This document shows positions 1 to 12,718 of a stretch of DNA of 64,000 nt, piece after piece; position 1 is the first letter of the stretch, and every line of letters starts with the position of its first letter. Both the position numbers and the translations under genes were made by a program. Origin of the DNA: Apostichopus japonicus (lineage: Eukaryota > Echinodermata > Holothuroidea > Aspidochirotida > Stichopodidae); NCBI RefSeq assembly GCF_037975245.1, contig NC_092576.1, positions 34,884,611-34,948,610 of the forward strand, read 5' to 3'. Under the pieces are notes generated by a model that was given only the letters and a program-made list of their open reading frames with translations, was not told the DNA's origin and did no database searches.

Positions 1-440
1 TTGATCGCTACGGCAGATACAATTGATCGGTACCGCAAATTCGATTGATCGGTACAAAACAACCGATTAACCGCTACGGAACATTCCATTGATCGGTACC
101 GCACATTCCATTGATCGGTACCGAACATTCGCTTGATCGGTACCTCAAATTCGATTGATCGGTACTACACATTCGATGGATCGGTACCGAACATTCGATT
201 GATCGGTATCGCACATTCTTTTGATCCGTACTGCACATTCGATTGATCGATATCGCACATTTGATTGATCAATACTGTACATTCGATTGATCGGTAACAC
301 ACATTCGATTGATCGGTATAGTACATTCTTTTGATCGGTATCGAACATTCATTTGATCGATACCGCTCATTCGATTGATCGGTACCGAACATTTGATTGA
401 TCGGTCACGAACATACGATTGATTGGTATCGCACATTCTA
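1..440. repeat. 20-bp minisatellite array
   Basis: About 22 imperfect head-to-tail copies of a 20-bp unit, consensus close to CATTCGATTGATCGGTACCG. The unit contains GGTACC and TGATCG. Because 20 does not share a factor with 3, several frames stay open across it and give repetitive pseudo-ORFs on the minus strand; these are not genes. The array is cut by the window start and decays near 440. Confidence 0.9.
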
Positions 441-1928
441 CGGCAAGAACTGAGAAAGCTAAAAAAATAATCGAGAACGCTTTCCGATTCCGAAAAGCGA
501 AAAACGAATTTCATGGAAATATGATTCATAATTCAATCATTTACTTCGAAAGGAGTTGGTACTACGTGAGTTTTTTTGGAACAATTTATTTTGTGAGTTT
601 GTGACTCATTTGGGTGAAATAACTCATCGAAATGTTTGGATTTGATAGGGCTAGAGAAATTGCATCAGGCCATGTTGTTACTGTTAGTGTTACTTGATTG
701 TGTAGGCCTAGCGTTATGAAAACGAAACTCGCTCGATCATTAACATTGGTAACTCGCCAAAAAATAAATGGGATGAATTAGCTTCCGTTCATGGCACCAA
801 TTTTGCCAATCTCGCCTAGTCCCTTTGATATGCTAGGCGGCCAGGGCCTAAAGTTTTATGGTATAGGTCACACTAAAATGAATTGTATTACTATACTAGG
901 GTAGGCCTAGGCCCTACTTAGGTTGCATAGGAAAAACCTCAAATTTTGCCGATTTTTGCTTCTTTTCTAAAAACTATCACAACACTGGTCATGAAACTCA
1001 TAGAAATTCAAGATAAATTCCTTTTAAGCATATTCCCTGCACAAAATATTCAAAACCCTAAATCTGTCTAGGCCTAAGCAAGAAAGAGAAAAATCTGAGA
1101 CACTTCCTCATGCTTAATCGCAGCATGAAATAGAACATTTAGAGTTGCACAACTTGCAAATAAATTACATGAAAGCATTGTATCCTTATTATGTATTGTT
1201 TATACCAGACATAATAACCTCTGAAAGAATCAAGTACCCGTAGCAATGGTTAAGTAGCAATACATCACTAAAAATAACACATTTTGTAGTGAAAAGAACA
1301 AAAATCGAATATTTTGATACTTTTAAGTTGACCTAAGTCCACAAGACAATATTTTTGTAGCCTTATATTTATATTCCTGTTCTGTGGGATAGACTCTATC
1401 TGCATCTGTAATAGAAAGGTAGTAAGATGTTTAATTGCTGAGAAATGAGACCTCAAAATTCAAGAAAATGCCAAAATGCCACGGTGGCGACAAATTGCGG
1501 AATTTCAAAGTGTGATAAATCGGCCAATTGTGAAGTAATGCAACTGAAATTTTTAAAATATGCTTATTACATTGTGTACCAGTCATAAAAATGATTTGGG
1601 AATTTTTCAAATATGTCGAACTACAACATACTCCAATATATGGTGATTTGATATGGAATGACCCTATACGTACCTAATTGGGTTGGCCCCACCAACATTT
1701 CAAACGTTCCGACGCGGTTGAATAGCCCTCAAGAGTAGAGTCAGGGGGGGGGGGCGAAATTGCCCATATGTTTATAGATCATTTGGAGGGCAAATATTAG
1801 CTAATCAGTCCAAAAAGAGCCCCGGGCACTGAGCCAATAACTAATTCCTGCCATGGTATCCACATTTATGGTTCGAATATATACCCATCTCATTTCATAC
1901 CAACTGTTCCTTCTTTTTTTTTTTCCAC
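441..1928. other. No gene seen; A+T-rich unique sequence
   Basis: I see no supported coding exon or recognisable element in this stretch. It holds short homopolymers (for example poly-G near 1745 and poly-T near 1913) and only short, compositionally ordinary open frames. Confidence 0.5.
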
Positions 1929-3998
1929 AATGTACCTTACCGCAGACAGCGAGGTAAGCGAAGTTGACTCTCCTGTGAAATCGAAGTAACGGAAGAAATC
2001 GTCCTCACAGAAGGAGTCCCCACCCCCCCCCCAATCGCAGGGTGTAACAATGCCACCTTGCAGTAGACTGCACTCATCGCCGACACCACCTACACTGACC
2101 ACCGACATCCTCACCTCAACACCTTCACTACAACCTCTCCCTTGCACACCAGTCGGGATCACCCCTCTCACACCAGTCACGACCACCCCTCGCACAAGAG
2201 TGGGGCCACAGCTACCCCAAATCAGTTGCCACGAGGGGCCGACCACTAACAAGGCCTTCTTGCAAAAAGGCCTTAGACTTCTCGAGGATATAAGAGAGAC
2301 CCAATGAGTTCATGAAGGCCTGTTGAAGAATTTGCTCAAGAAAGAAGGAAGGAAGAACCAGTGCCCAAGATTTTACCCTACCGCGGAGTTGACTCCATAT
2401 GAAGAGAAGTTGGCTGACCCAGCATTCCAAACTGGGTTGGTGAGTGCATTCATCTTTAATTGCATCACAGGCATTGCACGTATAATTGTTAACAGTAATT
2501 AAAATGATAAAGAACAGGTGACAGAACTTTAGACTGCATTGGTTGGATGGTGCTCATGTAACCCTCATCACAGACATGGCGAGAGCTATCGACAATGGAG
2601 AAGTACAGGCCATCAATGGGCATGACCAGACGTGGCAGTTATTTGTCTCTACTGTAAGTTACGAGCTGTGCTTCAACAAGTATTTGGATGTACCTGCAGG
2701 CTCAGCTCGGCTAGCGTGATAAGGGTTTATCGGGGTTAATTTTAAGCGGTATCACATCACACTTTGTGATGTGGATATTTATATATAAAACTATTCTACC
2801 TCGAGTGTTAAGAATGGAGAGACCAAGGAAAGACCAAGTCTTTGGTTACGGTATCTCGCAGTTTTCAGTTGGTAATATTGAGGCACCATGGCTAATCATA
2901 TTTTCTAGAAGTGGGCTACCCTTAAGTAACTGAGAAGCTAACTAATAATTAACCAAACTTACCCAATTATTAAATTTGGAGCCTTGGAGAGGTGCATGCA
3001 AACTTGAATATTTTACAGTCTGGCTGACAGGAGTGCCATACGGTACCCTCTTTGCATCTCTAGAAGTAGAGATGGCAGCGGCGGTAGAATGGCGAGGTCC
3101 TCGGTCTCATGTTCGTCCACTGGAACTATACCAAATTGACATTAACCATGATTCCTCTCTGGGAATTGTTTGTTTTCCCTTTGCTTTCCATTACAGGACA
3201 ACTGCAGATGGGTCTAGACTCTAAACATATACTCCAAACATATATACTCGAACATTTTTATGCTTCATCCCTACTTTCACTAGAATTATGAGTTATGTGT
3301 CTGTTTTTTGCCTGAACTGAGCATCTTTGAATATTTTTTTTCTCAGTATTGTTGGCATAACATGATTTCTCACCAGCTCAATAGTGCCACGCAGATCACT
3401 GCAATACACATGTGACCCTGCTACCCCCTGGATATGGATATGTCTGTGTATAATTACAAGTTATTTGCAGGTTCCCATTTAGTACCTGGGTAGAGAGGAG
3501 CCGTGAAAATAAAATGCCTAGAACTAGAGTACAACAGAAAAGCTTTGCGATCTGTGATTCAAACTGACAACCTTTTGTTCAGTAGTCCAACTGAACTATC
3601 CACATTCATGACTTGAACATTTTGTCTATAAAAATACCTGGCTGGGGAATTTGTTGAGGGAACTGCGAGGCTTCGAGAGCAGACAAATTAACTTTAAAAA
3701 AAATCCTATGTTAAAACAAGATGACACTTACTTTGTCATACATTTGTTGTCTTTTCTTTCTTCCAGGGAAACTGTCTAGCAGATTTGGGAGGCAGAACTG
3801 TCCAGGAAGCGACGAAGCGGATAAGGACGTACATCATGGACACACAGCTGGCATTACAAACAAACTTCATTGGGCGCAATAAAAGGGTAGCATTTGGAGG
3901 AACAAAGCTGTTCCAAGTCGTAGGAGCTTTAAAAAAGAGCGATGCAACGTCTGGAACTAAGAGACAGGGGGCGAAAGGCCGTATCAAAGTGGTTGAGT
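1929..3998 (+). pseudogene. DUF4806-type gene, two exons, interrupted by in-frame stops
   Basis: A continuous + strand frame runs from about 1929 to 2439 and ends at a good donor (TTG|GTGAGT). A second exon starts after a pyrimidine-rich acceptor at 3767, in the same phase (0), and ends at TAG 3996-3998. Joined, the end of exon 1 (LADPAFQTGL) and the start of exon 2 (GNCLADLGGRTVQEATKRI) match the C-terminal DUF4806 pattern, including the GG-T-x-x-AT-x-RI block followed by a LALQ-N-GRN-AF segment. Upstream of the domain are a basic/serine stretch (RKKSSSQKES) and a Pro/Thr-rich linker. Two stops break exon 1: TAA at 1987-1989 and TGA at 2305-2307; the frame is otherwise intact on both sides of each. 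DUF4806 has no known activity; related genes are often numerous in invertebrates. Most likely a recently decayed copy. If the TAA is an artefact, a shorter product remains possible. Confidence 0.65.
2525..2653 (+). other. Exon-like open segment inside the DUF4806 intron
   Basis: A 129-nt segment (43 codons, no stop) lies between a CAG acceptor at 2522-2524 and a consensus donor (ACT|GTAAGT) at 2654. Both ends are phase 0, matching the phase of the surrounding intron, so it could be a cassette exon. Its translation (starting NFRLHWLDGAHVTLITDM) is not one I recognise, and including it would split the DUF4806 domain. Could be chance. Confidence 0.25.
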
Positions 3999-4114
3999 AG
4001 AGCTCGAAACAGGGATGTTAACAGAAATGTACGGAGGCAAAGGCAACCAGACCGACCTCAGGAGGAATGATAGAAGAAGAATTCTACAGCCCTTATAGGA
4101 TATCATGTGATATT

Positions 4115-4506
4115 CAGTGGCGAAGCGTCCATACAGTCAGTAGGGCAGATGCAACCTTGCCCCCACCCCCCGCCTCTTGACAGAATCAAATGGACTGCTG
4201 ACGCCCTTTTCAGCTACTACTTTTTTTTTACAACTTTTTACTTATTCGCGATTATTTACTTTTTTTTATTGCGCTCTCTGATCTTTGTCACATTTTGTTG
4301 GCGAAGAAAACCTATTTATTCCTCCTTTATTTGCAAATTAGCAACACCAGGAAAGGGTCATTTCCGGCGAACTAGGAAGTATCTTTACTAAAAAATTGCT
4401 TTACGCTCCGCGTCAACCTGCGGTGGCGCTCCGCTTAGATAGTGTCGAAAGCGCTCCTACAGATCAATCTTGTCCTCATTGACCAATATCCCTAGCTGCG
4501 CTACTG
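4115..4506. mobile_element. Small hAT-like non-autonomous element (decayed)
   Basis: Left end CAGTGGCGAAGCGTCC; the right end, read in reverse complement, is CAGTAGCGCAGCTAGGG. These form an imperfect terminal inverted repeat of the CAGTGGCG type common in hAT elements. Flanking octamers GTGATATT and ATGATACC are only partly similar, so the target duplication has decayed or is not real. It contains no transposase. A short internal motif (GGCGCTCCGCTTAGATAGTG) is shared with the element at 40622-41622, which supports a related family. Confidence 0.5.
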
Positions 4507-5619
4507 ATGATACCTGCATTATCCGATATACACAATTAAAAGATAGTCCAACACTGAATGAAACTACATAGGCTATAGATCAAAATTTCTTCTATCAGTA
4601 GCAGAAACCCCACATGAATATGTTTGGAAGTTTTGGAGATAGTTATCAAATTACCAGATGAAAACTGTACATATTATTGACAGTATGATGGCATGGTTTT
4701 CTTCTTTGAACAGTTGCTTATGTGTTTTTTTATATTTTGATGACAGATTTAACTTCAACATTTCCAACTTCTTTGCAGTTTTGAACCACTTACAGAAACC
4801 ATTTGTCGTTGGAAAAATTCAAAACGTTATATTTGTGTGTGTGACATATTTACTGTAGCAATATTTTAAATAACCTATGCAATAATCTTGTCATAAAGCA
4901 TTGCCAGAAAATGTAAAAGTTTAGTTTTCTGTCACGATTTTAAATGAGTTCATGTTTTTATGATTCCATTTGATCCAGAGGATGATCTAGCATACATACT
5001 GTTGGTCCTGAGCAACATTTGCATTGTATTTGCAATGCATAAGTATGTGCAATATATAGCATCTTGCCCTCATCGTTAACATTTGCAGGGTTTGCCTGGA
5101 CATTCTATTGTTTCTCCAAATGCCAAAATGTTCCCTCCGATAAAAATGCATATAGTTTTAGTTCTGAGAGTTTCATGTTTTTCTTTAAAATTAAATGTAC
5201 TTATGGAGTTTATAAATTATTGTTTAGATTTCATCGTTGTCTTCTTGGGAAATATATTTCAATGAATGTAGACATGAATACTTTTATTTTCATTTGGATT
5301 TTTTTTTCTGAGGCAATTCAATTTTGCTGTACCACGACAGTTCATGAACGGTTCAAGTGTTATTGACCCCCATTCAACAAGCTGCTATAATATTTGGGAC
5401 ACAAGTGCAACCAAGCTATATCCAGCTCTTCTCTCGTCCTTTGGATGATAGCGGCGACTACACTTTCACGCTGAGACAAACGTACAAACACTTCCTGCAT
5501 GCTCCCAGGACTGTTATTTTACGTCCCCATCCCATGGTCGTAATTGAAACTTGGCCTTCAGCCACTTTCCTGAATGCTGAGAGGTGGTGAACCTGTAGAT
5601 AACTGAACTATTTTAAGGG
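4507..5619. other. No gene seen
   Basis: A+T-rich sequence with short open frames only (the longest is about 100 codons near 5064-5366, with low-complexity Phe/Tyr-rich translation). I find no splice-supported exon or recognisable repeat. Confidence 0.4.
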
Positions 5620-6015
5620 CCACAGTGAACCAGCTGGGCTAAACATTTGGACCACACAGTTGGCCAAGTTGGGCTCAGTGTGGATTTCACTTGGGTCAAG
5701 CATAGTCAACTGGGCCCGAAATGGGTCAATTTGACCCCCATGTAGTTAGCCTGATTTGGCACAGTATGGGCTCTGTGTGGACCAAAACGATTGGGCTCGG
5801 AGAGCTGACCCGGTAGGTCCACGTATGGGATTGGTTCGGGCCCCAATCAGTCTGGCCCAACTGGTACCAGTTTGGGCCTCTTGTTGGCCCCAATCTGTTT
5901 GTCCCGATTTAAGACCTGTGTGGAGCGGAATGACAAATCTGAATGGGCCCCAATTGTTCTTCCCAATTATGGCCCATTTGGCAGCCCGATTTGGCCCGAT
6001 TTGAGGCCCAATTAT
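5620..6015. repeat. Degenerate GGGCC/TTGG-rich short-period repeat
   Basis: Many irregular copies of a roughly 17-22 bp motif built around TTGGGCCC or TTGGACC, with variable spacing (for example ACTGGGCCCGAAATGGGTC). It is much richer in G and C than its surroundings. The open frames over this tract are by-products of the repeat. Confidence 0.6.
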
Positions 6016-7518
6016 GACTGCTGGCTGGGAACGAGTCGCAATATCTACTTTGGATCAAACAGTGTGTGAATCCATTCCGATGTTAATTCAACTTTCTTGC
6101 GGACAACCTACACAACACAATAATCCCATTAATCAGGAAGGATTAGATTCAGAAGAGTAAACAGTTGCCCCCAAGTATTGTTAGAAAGTAAAACTGTAAA
6201 ACACAACACTGTTCAAAACAGAACTGGTTATTGACGTTCTGATCTCAGTATTCATTAACTGCCTCACCTAAAAGTCTTTAGCCTCACTGATACATATCAC
6301 ATATCTATTCGAAGACTCCACAACGTATACAAATAAGTTTGAGATTCATGATGTCCGTGGATATACTTTTAGAAAAACTCTGGTATTATACTAAAGCTTG
6401 AGAGGAAATACTGATGAATATTACGATAGACATATTAGGCATATACTAAACTGTGTACAGCAGAAAACTGCATTGCTGGTTGATCTAGTGTTAGGCAAAT
6501 AAGTAATTTACCTGTGTGATTAACCACCATTCAAAGCATAAAACTGGCTAATCATTATTGGCTGAATGAGTTTGCGACAGCTTCTTTCAGAAACCAAAAG
6601 TAACTTTCATATTTAGAAAAAAATCATTGCCGCATAGTGTTTTCCTACGAATTACGCTATTTAGATCGAAACAGATTCAGATAGAGTGTTAAATATTTAG
6701 TCTTCATTTGCGACATGCGGGCGAGTTATGTGTGTCACCAGTTTATGCAGGACAAAATATCTTACCTTTTGAAGTAGTAGTAAACAAAGTTCGATGCATG
6801 TTTACATTCAGTCACAGTCATCAAATGAGTGAGATGTTAGCACGAGTAATATCTTGAGTGTGTCGTTTTACATACAAACCTTTGTCCGAACATGGTTAGT
6901 GCATGTAATTAAGCCTTAAAATCATATCCTACACTGCCGATTGTTTCATATGTGGACACTTAAAAACCATGATTTTAGAAAATCATTACTTGAGATAGGA
7001 ATACACTAGGGAGCTTCCCATAGCTACATTTTGCACATAAGACAGCCTGCATCAATAAACAACCTTCATCCGAGGGGGTCACATGGATTTTTTTCGCAGA
7101 TTTGTTACGTTAAAAAAGCGGTCGTTTTTTACTTTTTTTTTCTGCAAAAAAATCGTGAGAACAGTGAAAACCTTTAATCAACTAACCCGACTACAACTAG
7201 ATAAGACATACAAGGACCCAAATCAAGCGCCTCGCAGACATATGTGGAGAGATGGCTCTGTACTTGGGGAAAATATGTCAAAAATAACGTGTTTCGGTCT
7301 ACGTTAGGGCCAAAACACGTTCAGATTTCCGAAAATATTTCTTCCGAATGCCTCACCCGCCAGAGAACATGTTTAGCTCTCCAGAAGCGCCACACTGAAA
7401 CGCTAGGCTACATAGAAACAATTTAGCAATAGCGCCTCCACTTTGTGAATAATCCCTAGAAATTCAACTCGAGCATTTTTATGGCATCGAATTTCGGTCA
7501 ACCACAGTTGAAACGCTT
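6016..7518. other. No gene seen; left flank of foldback element
   Basis: 6035-6925 is the start of duplication unit 1 and has a counterpart at 47.77-49.41 kb. From about 6926 to 7518 the sequence has no counterpart in unit 2 and belongs to a block inserted only in unit 1. Short frames here carry stop codons or low-complexity sequence. Confidence 0.5.
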
Positions 7519-7527
7519 CGTTTAGCG
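7519..7527. repeat. Target-site duplication, left (CGTTTAGCG)
   Basis: Nine bases immediately outside the left terminus of the foldback element, identical to 15854-15862. Confidence 0.9.
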
Positions 7528-7699
7528 ACCGGTGTGAAGTTAGATACTTATTCCCCGTTCCTCGTTCGATATTCGCGAATGAGTAACTGAGCTGCCTATT
7601 CGGTTACGTATTCGACAATTGTATCGACGTAACACCTGTGGCAAGACAAAAGCTTTCTTACAAGATGTTCAACATTTGGTCGTGGAAAGAGGGTTTATC

Positions 7700-10160
7700 T
7701 ATGGCCCATGGGTCATATGAACTCCGATGACTATGTAGAAGGGTACCATAATGCATCTTGCCCGGTCCAAATAGTTCTTGGCCAACTAAAATGACCAGTA
7801 CTTCATCAGTTCTTAAATTAATGTAAAAAATTACTTTAGGCCCTAATCAAGACTAGCACGCCTTGGACCACCTTACCAATGGGTCATATGAATTCTTAAC
7901 ACATTGTAGAAGGATACCATAATGCGTCTTGCCCGGTCCAAAGCGTGCTTGACCAATTAAACTGACCATTAAATCAACATTTTTTTTAAAATAAATGTAA
8001 CGGGAACTGAAATAAAAACATTTGCGCCTTAATCAAATCCAGCACGCCTTGGACCGCCCAACAAATGGGTCATGGGAAGTCTGAGGACCTTGTAGAAGGG
8101 TAACATAATGCGTCTTGCCCGGTCCAAAGAGTGCTTGACCAATTTAAATGACCATTAAATCATTACTTCTTTAATGAGTGAAACGGGACCACGAAAAAGC
8201 TTTGGGCCCTAATCCATGCAGCACGCCTTGGACCACCTAACCAATGGGTAACATGTACTCTAAGGACATTGTAGAAGAGTACCATATTGCGTCTTGCCCG
8301 GTCCAAAGAGTGCTTGACCAATTTAAATGACCATTAAATCATTACTTCCTTAATGAGTGTAATTGGACCATGAAAAAGCTTTGGGCCCTAATCCATGCAG
8401 CACGCTTTGGACCACCTAACCAATCAGTAACATGTACTCTATGGACATTGTAGAAGGGTACCAGAATGCGTCTTGCCCGGTCCAAAGCGTGCTTGACCAA
8501 TTTAAATGACCACTAAATCATAACTTCTTTAATGAGTGAAACGGGACCACAAAAAAATCTTTGGGCCCTAATCCATGCAGCACGCCTTGGACCACCAAAC
8601 CGATGGTTAACATGAACTCTAAGGACATTGTAGAAGGGTACCATAATGCGTCTTGCCCGGTCCAAAGCGTGCTTGACCAATTTAAATGACCACTAAATCA
8701 TTACTTCTTTAATGAGTGTAACGGGACCACAAAAAAGCTTTGGGCCCTAATCCATGCAGCACGCCTTGGATCACCAAAACGATGGTTAATATGAACTCTA
8801 AGGACATTGTAGAAGAGTACCATAATGCGTCTTGCCCGGTCCAAAGAGTGCTTGAACAATTCAACTGACCATTAAATCATTACTTCTTTAATGAGTGTAA
8901 CGGGACCACGAAAAAGCTTTGGGCCCTTATCCATGCAGCACGCCTTGGACCACCAAACCGATGGTTAACATGAACTCCAAGGAAATCATAGAAGAGTACC
9001 ACAGTGCGTCTTGCCCGGTCCAAAACGTGCTTGACCAATTTAAATGACCACTAAATCATTACTACATCATCGAGTGTAACGGGACCACGAAAAAACTTTG
9101 GGCCCTAATCAAAGCAGCACGCCTTGGATCACCAAACCGATGGTCAACATGAACTCTAAGGACATTGTAGAAATGTACCATAATGCGTCTTGCCCGCTCC
9201 AAAGAGTGCTTGATCAATTAAACTGACTATTAAATCATTACTTCTTAAATGAGTGTAACGGGACCACGAAAAAGCTTTGGGTCCTAATCCACGCAGTACG
9301 CCTTAGACCACCTATCCAATGGGTTGCATTAACTCTAAGGACATTGTAGAAGAGTACCATAATGCGTCTTGCCCGGTCCAAAGAGTGCTTGACCAATTTA
9401 AATGACCATTAAATCATTACTTCTTCAATGAGTGTAAAGGGACCACGAAACAACTTTGGGCCCTAATCCATGCTGCACGCCTTGGATCACCAAACCGATG
9501 GTTAACATGAACTCTAAGGACATTGCATAAGAGTACCATAATGCGTCTTGCCCGGTCCAAAGTGTGCTTTACCAATTAAACTGACCACTAAATCATCACT
9601 TCGTTAATGAATGTAAATCGACCTGCAAACATTTTTAGGCCCCAGTCAAGACCAGCACGCCTTGGACCACATAACCAATGGGTCATAGAAAGTCCAAGGA
9701 CATTGTAGAAGGGTACCATTAAACGTCCTGCCCGGTCCAAAGATTGCTTGGCCAATTTAAATGACCACTAAATCATTACTTCTTTAATGAGTGTAACTGG
9801 ATCACGCATAAAAAGCATTTGGGCCCTAATCCATGCAGCACTCCTTTGATCACCAAACCGATGGTTAACATGAACTCTAAGGACATTGTAGAAGAGTACC
9901 ATAATGCGTCTTGCCCGGTCCAAAGAATGCTTGACCAATTCAAATGCCCACTACATAATCACTTCTTAAGTGAATGTAACAGGATCACGAATATAAAGCA
10001 TTTGGGCCCTAATAAAGACCAGAACGCCTTGGACCACCTAACCGATGGGTCATATGATTTTTTAAGACAGTGTAGAAGAGTACCATAATGCGTCTTGCCC
10101 GGTCCAAAGTGTGCTTGACCAATTTAAATGACCACTACATCATCACTTCTTAAATGAGTG
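7700..10160 (+). repeat. Left foldback arm: about 14 tandem 180-bp units
   Basis: The landmark CTTGCCCGGTCCAAAG recurs near 7757, 7927, 8111, 8291, 8470, 8650, 8829, 9009, 9187, 9367, 9547, 9728, 9909 and 10090, giving a period close to 180 bp. Inner units are more alike than the outermost two. Within each unit GCACGCCTTGGACC is followed about 70 bp later by its near reverse complement, GGTCCAAAGCGTGC, so each unit can form its own hairpin. Open frames over the arm (for example 9819-10088) are accidental. Confidence 0.92.
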
Positions 10161-11425
10161 TCCATCTCATATGTTATGTATCGTGCGTTTAGTGTCAACC
10201 GGTATCATTACAAATTGCACTTTGGACCCTCAAGGACTGAAAATGAGAGAACTCGTTTTAAGTGCATTCCAATTAATGGCAGCATGTCTGTATACATGGC
10301 CAAATTCTGTCGGAAAGTTTTTACAATTTAAGAAAGCCTCTAAATGACTTCCGAATTCATCGATATGTTAGCATATAACACTTTAACTTACTCAAATCAC
10401 TTACGAAATTTCAGCCTAATCAAAAGGGAAAAATTGCAATGTGGCAGATATTTGAACACGATGGCATAAAGCGACAGCATCTTTTTAGGGCTGTAGCAAG
10501 GCCGTAGCAAGGCTGTAGCAGGCTTGTAGCAGGCATGCACTGTCATGATAGCCCAATGAAGCTTATGAAGCTTACAGCCGGACAAACAATCAAAGAAATA
10601 AACCATACCCTATATAGGCCTACCATGCATTAATGGTACATGCAGTAACGTTCAAACATTGAACAATATCACTTTAACTCTCCTAACGTGGGTCAGAGAC
10701 ATTCGTAGAAGGAAAGATATTCCGATATTTCATTCATTTGGGAATACAAATGCTAAAAAGCAGTTAAACTGTCAACATGCTGCAGATTATTTCAGTTATC
10801 TATCAATTTTAATGGTTCGACGCAAGGGAGCAATCACGCTATGATTAATATGAACTCTCAGCCTTTTAAAGTTAATTCCATGGACGTTAAATGACGGTAG
10901 GCAGTCAGCTTGTTCATCGGTATCAATTAGTTCGAGCCTCATGTTCAAGCGCTCTTTTACGAGAGAAAAGGAAACATCCTGAATGAATCATTCAATTACA
11001 ATCAGAACGCATGGTCCTTTATTCCGCTCATTCAAATTTATCTTGTGAAGTATTGAGTAATAGTGTATGGAACATCTTTGCACATAGATTGGTAAAAGTG
11101 TATCTATTCTACCAGATTAAAGTAATTTGGTATGAAAATTTCTCTTCTGCAAGTACATTTCAATCCAATCAGAGAATAAATGGGGAGGGGGGGGGTGGGT
11201 GGATATTAAGCATATAATATTTCTCTTGACTTCTATACTTCCATAATTGACTCAGCATATAGCCTAATTGATATTTACCGAAGAATTAATACATTAATTA
11301 AATACAATTGTAAGTGATTAAAAAGTGTAATTTTAACTTAAATTAGCAAACGCGAAATTGACCTTAAATCTAGCACTTTTGCTAATGGATTGAATGTGTT
11401 TTGTGTATTGTGTAAAATTTGTATA
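10161..11425. other. Foldback loop, left part: no transposase seen
   Basis: Mostly A+T-rich sequence between the arm and the nested hAT element. A short cluster of 11-12 bp repeats (GGCTGTAGCAAGGCCGTAGC and variants) lies at 10489-10545. Open frames are short (61-69 codons) and not recognisable. Confidence 0.5.
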
Positions 11426-11433
11426 GCTAGATT

Positions 11434-12710
11434 CAGGGACGTAGCTAAGGCCTGATGATCGGGGGTTTAGTGGCTGAAATTCCAACTGGATGGGTTTTGG
11501 AGCCAGAAAATTCCGACTGCTGCCTTGTACCCCTCCCCCCCCCCGGCACTATACTCGTCAACGATACGATCAGTGTCAGTCAGACACCCTATCTTTCGCG
11601 ACTGCACTTTTGTTCCAAACTTTTCTCGGTACATTTGTACCACTGGCCCTCACTTCACAAACTTATTAATCACTCTGGTTAAGCGAGTAAGCAACTGAGT
11701 ACAAGTTATCTGCTTGATAAGCTACATAGATTACTGACTAAAAAAGCTATGTTAATGTAACGAAGGGGAAACTTTTTTTCAACAAATTATATCCGACGAC
11801 ATAGTGAATTACCCAAAAATACAGTGCTTTTTCCTAGCGCGCTTAATATTATTTTCTTGGGGGTGGGGTGGGGCTATTTATCACTCACATGAATGAAAAA
11901 AAAATGTTCACTTCATTCCAACTGAGCATTTGGAATGATGTGAACAATTAAACATTTTGCAGAAAAATGTTGAGTTGACGTTATACGATAAGTTGTCAAT
12001 TAAACATTTTGCAGAATTTTTTTCAATTGCTCAATTGGAATGAAGTGAACAATTGAACATTTTGCCAAAAATGTCCAATTGACGAGATAAGATAAGTTGT
12101 CAATTAAACATTTCTCAGAAAATTTTTCAATTGCTCATATGGAATGAAGTGAACAATTGAACATTTTGCAGCAAAAAATGACTAATTGACGAGATTTGAT
12201 TAGTTTTCAATTAAACATTTTTCACAAAATTGTTCAATTACTTATTTAAAGCAAGTAAGCAATGCAACATTTTTCTGTTTTATTGATAACATTTTATCTT
12301 GCTATCTAAACAATTTACAGAAAAATTTCACCATATGGGGCAAAGTTTTTCTTATGTTGATGGCATTTTTAAGCTTCCGTAGATTAGCATTGAGCGTTTT
12401 AATCGTATATGTTGTGCAGAAGTTCTATTAGGCATTTTTTTTAGAGTATTCAAAATCATACGAAGTTTTGTATGGTGGAGTATAGAGATCGCGACATACA
12501 ATTTCTCATTGTGACAAGGAAATCGTAGTAAATATGACTGATTCAAGGACAAATTTGACCGAAAATTTTTGGTCACTACAAGAATATTTGAAATTTAGAG
12601 TGCGCCAGTCGGAAATTCCGACTGTCGCACTAAAATTTTCCAACTATCGTCAGTTTTACTAAGATTGGGGGGGGGTGAGACACCCCACACCCCCTCTAGC
12701 GACGTCCCTG
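11434..12710. mobile_element. hAT-like non-autonomous element nested in the foldback loop
   Basis: 1,277 bp, flanked by a perfect 8-bp direct repeat GCTAGATT (11426-11433 and 12711-12718). Left terminus CAGGGACGTAGCTAAGG; right terminus in reverse complement CAGGGACGTCGCTAGAGG, an imperfect terminal inverted repeat of hAT type. Eight-base duplications are characteristic of hAT transposition. There is no transposase frame. The interior contains a tandem repeat (11925-12240). The element sits in the spacer of the foldback element, so it was either inserted there later or carried with it. Confidence 0.88.
11925..12240. repeat. Internal tandem repeat of the nested hAT element
   Basis: About 2.5-3 copies of a unit of roughly 115-120 bp. 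Each copy contains a GGAATGAAGTGAACAATT block and a GATAAGTTGTCAATTAAACA block. The motif CAATT(G/A)AACATTTTGC occurs repeatedly. Confidence 0.75.
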
Positions 12711-12718
12711 GCTAGATT

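Noticed and set aside
5064-5366. 100-codon frame on the plus strand
   Set aside because: A+T-rich, Phe/Tyr/Lys-biased translation with no splice or domain support.
7700-10160. CRISPR-like or centromeric satellite array
   Set aside because: The repeats have no spacers and are mirrored by inverted copies at 13.6-15.7 kb inside one element with target duplications, so it is a foldback arm.
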